A stretch of DNA of 5,940 bases from NCBI GenBank assembly GCA_046756945.1, contig JBHHXI010000159.1, positions 1-5,940 of the forward strand. The letters run 5' to 3'. The position numbers and the translations under genes were made by a program. Shown one piece after another: positions 1-4,561 of this stretch (positions are counted from its first letter, which is position 1; each line of letters starts with the position of its first letter). This DNA comes from JACZQZ01 sp046756945 (lineage in GTDB: Bacteria; Pseudomonadota; Alphaproteobacteria; Rhodospirillales; 2-02-FULL-58-16). The notes beneath the pieces were generated by a model that worked only from the letters and a program-made list of their open reading frames with translations, had not been told where the DNA came from and did no database searches.

Positions 1-19
1 GTCGGGGGAAACACCGCCC

Positions 20-712
20 ATGTGGAGCATCACCCCCCTTGAGATCGAGGCCATCGGCCTCAGCCTGCGCGTCGCCCTGTGGGCGGTGCTGTGGAGCCTG
101 CCGCTCGGCATCGCCACCGCGTGGCTGCTGGCCCGGTGCGACTTTTTCGGCAAGACCCTGGTCAACGGCTTCGTCCATCTGCCCCTGATCCTGCCGCCGG
201 TGGCCGTCGGCTACCTGCTGTTGATCCTGTTGGGACGGCGCGGGCCCGTCGGCGCGTGGCTTTTCGACATGTTCGGCGTCACCGTCGCCTTTACCTGGAA
301 GGGCGCCGCCATCGCCTCCGCGGTCATGGCCTTTCCCCTGATGGTGCGGGCCATCCGCCTTTCCCTCGAGGCCGTGGATTACCGGATCGAGGAAGCGGCG
401 CGCACCTTGGGCGCCGGGCGGGCATGGGTGTTCCTGAGCATCACCCTGCCCCTCATCGCGCCCGGCATCCTGACCGGCACCATCCTGTGCTTCGCCCGCA
501 GCCTGGGCGAATTCGGCGCCACCATCACCTTCGTTTCCAACATTGCCGGCGAGACGCGGACCCTGCCGCTGGCGCTGTTCACCCTGACCCAGACGCCGGA
601 CGGCGAGCTCGGCGCCCTGCGCCTGATGATCATCTCGGTGGTCCTCGCCCTGGTCGCGCTGATCGCCTCCGAAGTGCTGGCGCGGCGCATCTCGGCGCGC
701 ATCGGAGGATGA
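20..712 (+). CDS. modB: Molybdate ABC transporter permease ModB
   Basis: Inner-membrane permease of the ModABC importer. It forms the channel (as a dimer) through which molybdate delivered by periplasmic ModA enters the cytoplasm, driven by ModC. The 230-residue protein has the usual family length and is hydrophobic throughout, with several evident membrane segments (about residues 11-38, 52-72, 95-112, 140-160 and 200-220). The cytoplasmic EAA loop that docks on the ATPase is clear: EEAARTLGAG at 124-133 followed by ITLP at 141-144. The stretch around residues 155-181 (FARSLGEFGATITFVSN, then GETRT) matches, from memory, the highly conserved part of E. coli ModB. The ATG at 20 aligns with the known N-terminus, and a GGGGGA ribosome-binding site lies about 10 nt upstream; the frame stays open to the window edge, but those codons are not needed. 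Its TGA lies 4 nt before the modC ATG. modA is expected just upstream. Family assignment is secure. Confidence 0.96.
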   Translation: MWSITPLEIEAIGLSLRVALWAVLWSLPLGIATAWLLARCDFFGKTLVNGFVHLPLILPPVAVGYLLLILLGRRGPVGAWLFDMFGVTVAFTWKGAAIASAVMAFPLMVRAIRLSLEAVDYRIEEAARTLGAGRAWVFLSITLPLIAPGILTGTILCFARSLGEFGATITFVSNIAGETRTLPLALFTLTQTPDGELGALRLMIISVVLALVALIASEVLARRISARIGG

Positions 713-716
713 GGTG

Positions 717-1847
717 ATGGCCGCGGAGGGGGACGGCGCCGTGCTGACGGTGGACGTGGGCCGCCGCTTCGGCGATTTCCAACTGGACGTGCGCTTCGCC
801 GCCGAGGGCGGACTGACCGCGCTGTTCGGCCGTTCCGGCGCCGGCAAGACGTCCCTGATCAACCTGCTGGCCGGCCTCGAGCGTCCCGAACGGGGCCGCA
901 TCAGCGTCGACGGCCACGTGTTGTTCGACGCCGACGCCGGCATCGACGTGGCGCCGGAACGCCGCCGCCTGGGCTACGTGTTCCAGGAAGGGCGCCTGTT
1001 CCCCCACATGAGCGTGCGCGGCAACCTGACCTACGGCCGGCGCCTGGCGCCGCCCGCCGGCGACGGCCAGGACTTCGACCACGTGGTCGACCTTCTCGAC
1101 CTGCGCCGCCTGCTGGAGCGGCGGCCGCGCAACCTCTCCGGCGGCGAGAAGCAGCGCGTCGCCATCGGCCGGGCCCTGCTCGCCAACCCGCGGCTGCTGC
1201 TCATGGACGAGCCGCTGGCCTCGGTGGACGCCGCGCGCAAGGACGAGGTCCTGTCCTTCATCGAACGCCTGCGCGACGAGGTGGCGCTGCCCATCGTCTA
1301 CGTCAGCCACGCCATGGACGACGTCATCCGCCTCGCCGACACCATGGTGATCCTGTCCGACGGCGCGGTGGTCGCCGACGGCGCGGTCGAGGACCTGATG
1401 AGCCGGCTCGACCTCTATCCCCACACCGGACGCTACGAGGCCGGCGCCGTGCTCACCGTCACCGTCGCCGGCCAGGACCTCACTTTCGGACTTACGGAAT
1501 TGGCCTTCGGCGCCAACCGGCTCGTCGTGCCCCGGCTGGACCTGCCCGGAGGCACGGCGTTGCGCGTGCGCATCCGCGCCCGCGACGTGTCGCTCTGCCT
1601 GACGCCGCCCGAGGGCATCAGCGTGCTCAATATCTTCGAGGGCCGGGTCCTGGAAATCGAGACCGGCGCCGGGCCCATGGCCGACGTGCGCCTCGACATC
1701 GGCGCGCCCCTGATCGCCCGCCTCACCCGCCGCTCCCTGCACGAGATGGCGCTGGAGCCCGGCAAGACGGTGCACGCCCTGATCAAGGCGGTGGCCGTCG
1801 ACCGCCCCAGCCTCGGCCGGCGCGGCACCCGCGCGCGGCGGGGGTAA
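717..1847 (+). CDS. modC: Molybdate ABC transporter ATP-binding protein ModC
   Basis: Cytoplasmic ATPase that powers molybdate import through ModB. Counted from the ATG at 717 (376 residues), the nucleotide-binding domain shows Walker A GRSGAGKT (38-45), Q-loop Gln90, signature LSGGEKQ (140-146), Walker B LLLMDEP (160-166), D-loop SVD (169-171) and H-loop His198. Residues from about 286 to 362 form the TOBE/MOP-type molybdate-binding domain, including the RARDVSL and SVLNIFEGRV segments typical of ModC; this domain separates ModC from other ABC ATPases and is known in the family to allow feedback inhibition by cytoplasmic molybdate. An in-frame GTG directly precedes at 714. I prefer ATG 717 because GGAGG at 704-708 then has 8 nt spacing, against 5 nt for the GTG. 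The ribosome-binding site lies in the last codons of modB, so translation is probably coupled. The Arg/Gly-rich tail after about residue 365 is poorly conserved. It is slightly longer than the E. coli protein (about 352). Confidence 0.96.
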   Translation: MAAEGDGAVLTVDVGRRFGDFQLDVRFAAEGGLTALFGRSGAGKTSLINLLAGLERPERGRISVDGHVLFDADAGIDVAPERRRLGYVFQEGRLFPHMSVRGNLTYGRRLAPPAGDGQDFDHVVDLLDLRRLLERRPRNLSGGEKQRVAIGRALLANPRLLLMDEPLASVDAARKDEVLSFIERLRDEVALPIVYVSHAMDDVIRLADTMVILSDGAVVADGAVEDLMSRLDLYPHTGRYEAGAVLTVTVAGQDLTFGLTELAFGANRLVVPRLDLPGGTALRVRIRARDVSLCLTPPEGISVLNIFEGRVLEIETGAGPMADVRLDIGAPLIARLTRRSLHEMALEPGKTVHALIKAVAVDRPSLGRRGTRARRG

Positions 1848-1870
1848 AGGGGGCGTGGGCGAACAGGCAA

Positions 1871-1903
1871 ACGAAAAGGACCCGCCCGCCATTGGCCGGG
1901 CCC
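1871..1903 (-). terminator. Rho-independent terminator behind tRNA-Arg
   Basis: On the minus strand, GGGCCCG (1903-1897) pairs with CGGGTCC (1884-1878), including one G-U pair. Inside it is a GGC/GCC inner stem with a 3-nt loop and a GGG bulge. The stem is followed at once by TTTTCGTTT. It begins 9 nt past the tRNA-Arg CCA end, the expected place for its terminator. On the plus strand the same hairpin has an A-C mismatch and is followed only by CGTTTCG, so it would end the convergent modC transcript less efficiently, but it may work in both directions. Confidence 0.7.
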
Positions 1904-1912
1904 CGTTTCGAT

Positions 1913-1989
1913 TGGCGCGCCCGGCAGGACTCGAACCTGCAACATCCTGCTTAGAAGGCAGGTGCTCTATCCGGTTGAGCTACGGGCGC
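1913..1989 (-). tRNA. tRNA-Arg (anticodon TCT)
   Basis: The minus strand folds into a complete 77-nt cloverleaf with encoded CCA. The acceptor stem is GCGCCCG/CGGGCGC with discriminator G. The D arm is GCTC...GAGC with loop AACCGGATA. The anticodon stem is CCTGC/GCAGG with loop CTTCTAA, giving anticodon TCT at 1955-1953. The variable loop is 5 nt (ATGTT). The T arm is GCAGG TTCGAGT CCTGC. All stems are perfectly paired. It decodes AGA (and AGG by wobble), codons that are rare in such GC-rich genomes. It has its own promoter-like site upstream and a terminator downstream, so it is probably a single-gene unit. Confidence 0.97.
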
Positions 1990-2034
1990 TCCAGGTGGTT
2001 TTGCGGACGGTTCCCCGCCCGGGGACGGGCGCCG

Positions 2035-2064
2035 AGTATACCGGCCGGGGGCCGGAAAACCCAA
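2035..2064 (-). promoter_or_regulatory. Probable sigma70-type promoter for tRNA-Arg
   Basis: The minus strand has TATACT (2040-2035; five of six match the -10 consensus) and TTGGGT (2064-2059) as a -35-like element with 18 nt between them. The predicted start is near 2027, giving a leader of about 38 nt before the tRNA. The bases just after the -10 (CGGCGCCC) form a GC-rich discriminator, a feature of stable-RNA promoters under stringent (ppGpp) control in well-studied proteobacteria. The -35 match is weak, so the assignment rests mainly on the -10 and its position. Confidence 0.55.
2041..2055. repeat. Perfect inverted repeat in the tRNA-Arg promoter spacer
   Basis: CCGGCC-GGG-GGCCGG, a 6-bp perfect stem with a 3-nt loop. 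It lies wholly between the proposed -35 and -10 elements upstream of tRNA-Arg. It has no T-tract on the minus strand, so it is a poor intrinsic terminator for the complex I gene that ends at 2090. It could be an operator-like site or a chance GC palindrome. Confidence 0.5.
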
Positions 2065-2089
2065 GCGGGTCGATACGTCGGCCGCCGTC

Positions 2090-2371
2090 CTAACGGAAGT
2101 TATCGGCATAGTTCTTCGGCCGGATGCGCCGCGTCTTCGGCTCCTCGACCCGGAATTCGAGGCCGTTTTTTTCGGCGAACGCCACCGCCTCGTCCCTGCT
2201 GTCGAAGGTCATGTGCACCTGTTCGCGGGTATCGGCCGAGCCGGTCCACCCCATCAGGGGATCGACGATCTTCGCCGCCGCGGGCTCGAACTCCAACACC
2301 CATTTCCGGGTTTTCGCCCGACCCGACTGCATGGCGGTCTTCGCCGGCCGGTAGATGCGCGCCTCCGTCAT
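2090..2371 (-). CDS. NDUFS4-like NADH dehydrogenase (complex I) accessory subunit
   Basis: A 93-residue protein of the 'ETC complex I subunit conserved region' family, related to mitochondrial NDUFS4 (18 kDa) and known as an accessory subunit on the hydrophilic arm of alphaproteobacterial complex I. Visible family features are the N-terminal ARIYRPAKTAMQSGRAKT segment (residues 4-21), WVLEFEP (24-30), DPLMGWTGSADTREQVHMTF (37-56), an acidic helix with EAVAFAEKNG (61-70), and the basic tail ending RPKNYADNFR. The small size is normal for bacterial members, and no signal peptide or membrane segment is seen. The ATG at 2371 is chosen because AAAGGA (2382-2377) lies 5 nt upstream and the conserved sequence starts directly after it. 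The reading frame stays open further upstream, but only by running through tRNA-Pro. It stops with TAG. The tRNA-Pro 3' end is 34 nt upstream with no terminator between, so the two are probably co-transcribed. The main nuo operon is not in this window. Confidence 0.9.
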   Translation of the reverse strand: MTEARIYRPAKTAMQSGRAKTRKWVLEFEPAAAKIVDPLMGWTGSADTREQVHMTFDSRDEAVAFAEKNGLEFRVEEPKTRRIRPKNYADNFR

Positions 2372-2405
2372 GGCGATCCTTTCGTCCCAGGCCAGGTGAA
2401 ACAGG

Positions 2406-2482
2406 TGGTCGGGGAGACTGGATTCGAACCAGCGACCCTCTGCTCCCAAAGCAGATGCGCTACCAGGCTGCGCCACTCCCCG
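2406..2482 (-). tRNA. tRNA-Pro (anticodon TGG)
   Basis: The minus strand gives a full 77-nt cloverleaf with encoded CCA. The acceptor stem is CGGGGAG/CTCCCCG with discriminator A; a first base C is characteristic of bacterial tRNA-Pro. The D arm is GCGC...GCGC around AGCCTGGTA. The anticodon stem is TCTGC/GCAGA with loop TTTGGGA, giving anticodon TGG at 2448-2446. The variable loop is GGGTC. The T arm is GCTGG TTCGAAT CCAGT with one G-U pair. It reads CCA and, by wobble, other proline codons. It is followed closely by the complex I accessory gene on the same strand. Confidence 0.97.
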
Positions 2483-2492
2483 GCGCCAAGGC

Positions 2493-2521
2493 TTTCTAGG
2501 GGATTCGGGCGATTCGCGCAA
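2493..2521 (-). promoter_or_regulatory. Possible promoter for tRNA-Pro
   Basis: The minus strand has TTGCGC (2521-2516) and TAGAAA (2498-2493) with 17 nt between them, ending 10 nt before the mature tRNA-Pro 5' end. Each element is only a partial match to the sigma70 consensus (3/6 and 4/6), so spacing and position are the main support. No better candidate is visible in the gap behind the Ldh2-type gene. Confidence 0.35.
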
Positions 2522-2527
2522 CTGCGC

Positions 2528-2560
2528 AAAAGGGAACGATAGGGCATCAACGGCCCTTTC
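2528..2560 (-). terminator. Possible terminator of the dehydrogenase operon
   Basis: On the minus strand GAAAGGG (2560-2554) can pair with CCCTTTT (2534-2528) across a 19-nt loop. A nested AGGGC/GCCCT hairpin competes with it. The run of four T ends the structure. It lies between the Ldh2-type gene (stop at 2624) and tRNA-Pro, where a terminator is expected. The long loop and short T-tract make this tentative. Apart from this site and the weak promoter, the 140-nt gap holds only a short AGTCC-C-GGACT palindrome (2571-2581) that I cannot interpret. Confidence 0.25.
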
Positions 2561-2623
2561 AGGCTCCCAGAGTCCCGGACTGTTCCCCAACCGGCGGCAA
2601 GGGCGCCCTGGGCCGGCGGCGCT

Positions 2624-3625
2624 TCACCCTCCGGCGCGCTTGAGCAGCTCGGCGTGCAGGGCGTCGGGGATGTCGACGCCCGAGCGCCGCGCCTTCTCGC
2701 GGTTGGCCAGCCGCCGCTGCCCGGGCAGGCGGGTCCCCGGCTGGTCCAGAATCGCCTTGAGGAGTTCCTCCAGGCGCCCGGGGAAGGCGTCGCCGGCGAA
2801 GTTTTCGGGCCTGAGCACGAGGAAGAACTGGCCGGTCCGGGGCGGCGGCCCCTTTGCGTCGAAGAAGGAGCTCGCCTGGTAGCCGAAATGGGAGTTGGTC
2901 AGCGCCGCGGCCAGGATCTCGACCATGAGGACGAGGGCCGAGCCCTTGGCGTCGCCCATGGGCAGCATGGTGCCTTCCATGGCCGCCGTGGCGTCGGTGG
3001 TCGGCCGGCCCCCGGCGTCAAGGGCCCAGCCCTCGGGAATCGGCTCGCCGGCGCGCGCGGCGACCATGATCCTGCCCCGGGCGGCCCTGCTCAAACCGAG
3101 GTCGATGACCAGGGGCGCGGCGCCGGTGCGCGGACAGGCGCAGGCGATGGGATTGGTGCCGAACAGGGCCCTGGACCCGCCCCACGGCGCGATGGCCGCC
3201 GGCGAGTTGCCGAAGGCGAGGCCGACGAAGCCCTTTTCCGCCAGCCGCTCCACGTGGTAGCCGGCGGCGCCGAAATGATGGGAATTGCCCACCGCCACGG
3301 CGACGACGCCGGTCTTCTCCACCAGGCCGGCGGCGCGGTCGAGGCCGAGGGCGATGGCCGGGTAGGCGAAACCGTTGCGCGCGTCCACCCGCACCGCCGC
3401 GGCCGCCGTTTCGCTGAGCCCGGGCGTGGCCAGGCCGTCCACCTTGCCGGCCACGGCCTGGTCGGCATAGGACGGCAGGCGCGACGCGCCATGGCCGGCC
3501 AACCCGTCGGCCTCGGCCGCCACCAGCGCCTGGGCCACGGCGGCGGCGTTCTCCGGCGAGGTCCTGGACGCGCAGAGGACGCGCACGGCCAGATCGTGGA
3601 GCGCGTCCAGGGTCAGGCTGGCCAC
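2624..3625 (-). CDS. Ldh2-family malate/L-lactate-type dehydrogenase, ComC-like
   Basis: NAD(P)-dependent 2-hydroxyacid oxidoreductase of the Ldh2/MDH2/YlbC family, which has its own non-Rossmann fold. Members oxidise malate, lactate, ureidoglycolate or (R)-sulfolactate (ComC). The 333 residues are normal for the family. Family motifs visible are GHGASRLPSY (44-53, with the family's conserved His45 and Arg49), GNSHHFGAAGYH (113-124), GTNPIACACP (156-165), VIDLGLSRAARGRI (173-186), IPEGWALDAGGRPTTD (196-211) and MGDAKGSALVLMVEILAAAL (223-242). The segment SHFGYQASSFFDAKGPPPRTGQ (245-266) resembles, from memory, ComC-type proteins more than malate dehydrogenases, but I cannot verify this here. 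It is cytoplasmic, with no signal peptide. The start is GTG 3625: AAGGGAG (3639-3633) sits 7 nt upstream and overlaps the TGA of the preceding gene, whose end is 3 nt away, so coupling is likely. Pairing with an SlcC-like gene makes (R)-sulfolactate dehydrogenase a sensible hypothesis; other 2-hydroxyacids are possible. Confidence 0.88.
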   Translation of the reverse strand: MASLTLDALHDLAVRVLCASRTSPENAAAVAQALVAAEADGLAGHGASRLPSYADQAVAGKVDGLATPGLSETAAAAVRVDARNGFAYPAIALGLDRAAGLVEKTGVVAVAVGNSHHFGAAGYHVERLAEKGFVGLAFGNSPAAIAPWGGSRALFGTNPIACACPRTGAAPLVIDLGLSRAARGRIMVAARAGEPIPEGWALDAGGRPTTDATAAMEGTMLPMGDAKGSALVLMVEILAAALTNSHFGYQASSFFDAKGPPPRTGQFFLVLRPENFAGDAFPGRLEELLKAILDQPGTRLPGQRRLANREKARRSGVDIPDALHAELLKRAGG

Positions 3626-3628
3626 GGA

Positions 3629-4552
3629 TCAGCTCCCTTCCAGCACCCGGCGCACGTTGGCCGCGGTGACCGCGCTGATGCGCCGGTGCGAGTCCTCGCT
3701 CAGCCCGGCGATGTGGGGGGTGAGGATCAGGTTGGGGACCCCTTCCAATGGCGAGCCCGCCGCCAGCGGCTCGTTCTCGAACACGTCCAGCATGGCGCCG
3801 CCCAGCGTGCCCGCCCTGAGGGCCCCGGCCAGCGCGTCCTCGTCGACGACGCCGCCGCGCGCCGCGTTGATGAGGACGGCGCCGGGCCGCATGCGCGACA
3901 GTGCTTTGCCGTCGATCAGATGGCGGGTCTCGTCGGTCAGCGGCACGTGCAGGCTGAGGGCGTCGCTTTCGCCGACGATATCATCCAGGCCCCGCGCGTC
4001 CACCCCCGCCCAGGCCGGATCATCCGGGGACACGTATGGGTCGTAGGCGGCAACGGTCATGCCGAGCGCCCGCGCCCGGGACGCCACCGCCCGGCCGATG
4101 GCGCCGAAGCCGATCAGGCCGAGGCGGCGGCCGGCGACCTCGCGCCCCATCAGGTCCGTGCGCGGCCACTCCCCGGCCAGCACCCGGGCGCCGGCGTGGT
4201 AGGCGCCGCGCAGAAGCATGAACAGGCCGGCGATGACATACTCGGCGACCGCCAGGTCGTTGGCGCCCGACGCCGGCCGCACGGTGACGCCCCGGGCCTA
4301 GCAGGCCTCGATGTCGATATTGTCGAGGCCGACGCCGAGGCGTCCCAGCGCCTCCAGGCGCGGCGCCGCGTCGAGCAGGGCGCCGCCCACCTGGGTGCGG
4401 TTGCGCACGACCAGGGCCCGGCAGCCGGCGATGGCGGCGAGCAGGTCGTCGGCGCGGTCGACCAGTCCGGGGTCGTAGACCACGTCGTAGTCCCGGCGCA
4501 GGTCCTCGACCGCGGCCTCGTCCATGAACTCGGCGATGACGATGTCCGCCAT
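3629..4552 (-). pseudogene. D-2-hydroxyacid dehydrogenase (SlcC-like) with in-frame amber stop
   Basis: NAD-dependent dehydrogenase of the D-isomer-specific 2-hydroxyacid family (SerA/SlcC type), read as one frame of 307 codons plus a TGA stop. Codon 85 is TAG (4300-4298). Residues 1-84 hold the N-terminal half of the substrate domain (ALVVRNRTQV at 46-55, LGRLGVGLDNIDIEAC at 69-84). Translation would resume as ARGVTVRPASGAND (86-99). The nucleotide-binding domain has GFGAIG (148-153) with Asp171 after the second strand, which favours NAD. The catalytic triad is present: Arg232 (NAARGG), Glu261 (ENEP) and His280 (TPHIAG). No frameshift is seen, and both sides match the family without gap. The ATG at 4552 lies 9 nt behind the flavoprotein stop and has a poor ribosome-binding site. 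A GTG at 4282 could restart a 217-residue fragment lacking the N-terminal part. SlcC is (S)-sulfolactate dehydrogenase; phosphoglycerate or other 2-hydroxyacid dehydrogenase activity is the alternative. The stop may be a true nonsense mutation or a sequencing error. Confidence 0.85.
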
Positions 4553-4561
4553 TGTCGGGCC

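Noticed and set aside
1..19. Molybdenum-responsive operator or riboswitch, or the end of modA, before modB
   Set aside because: Only 19 bases precede modB, and they hold just a purine-rich ribosome-binding site; any ModE site or modA would lie outside the window.
630..1892. A 420-codon minus-strand open frame opposite modC
   Set aside because: It is an antisense frame kept open by high GC content and shows no domain; modC on the other strand has every ABC ATPase motif.
1913..2482. tRNA genes as attachment sites of an integrated element
   Set aside because: No integrase, no second copy of either tRNA 3' end and no composition change are seen in the window.
1855..2499. A long plus-strand open frame and related short frames encoding strings such as GLEPATSCLEGRCS, GFEPATLCSQSRC and GVAQPGSASALG
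   Set aside because: These are the well-known false translations of tRNA genes; they come from tRNA-Arg and tRNA-Pro sequence and the antisense of the complex I gene.
2372..2590. N-terminal extension of the complex I accessory gene to 166 residues
   Set aside because: The extra codons pass straight through tRNA-Pro, while the conserved domain and ribosome-binding site support the ATG at 2371.
4298..4300. TAG as a pyrrolysine or other recoded codon
   Set aside because: TAG also ends the flavoprotein and complex I genes normally, no pylT-like tRNA is visible, and this family has no known need for pyrrolysine.
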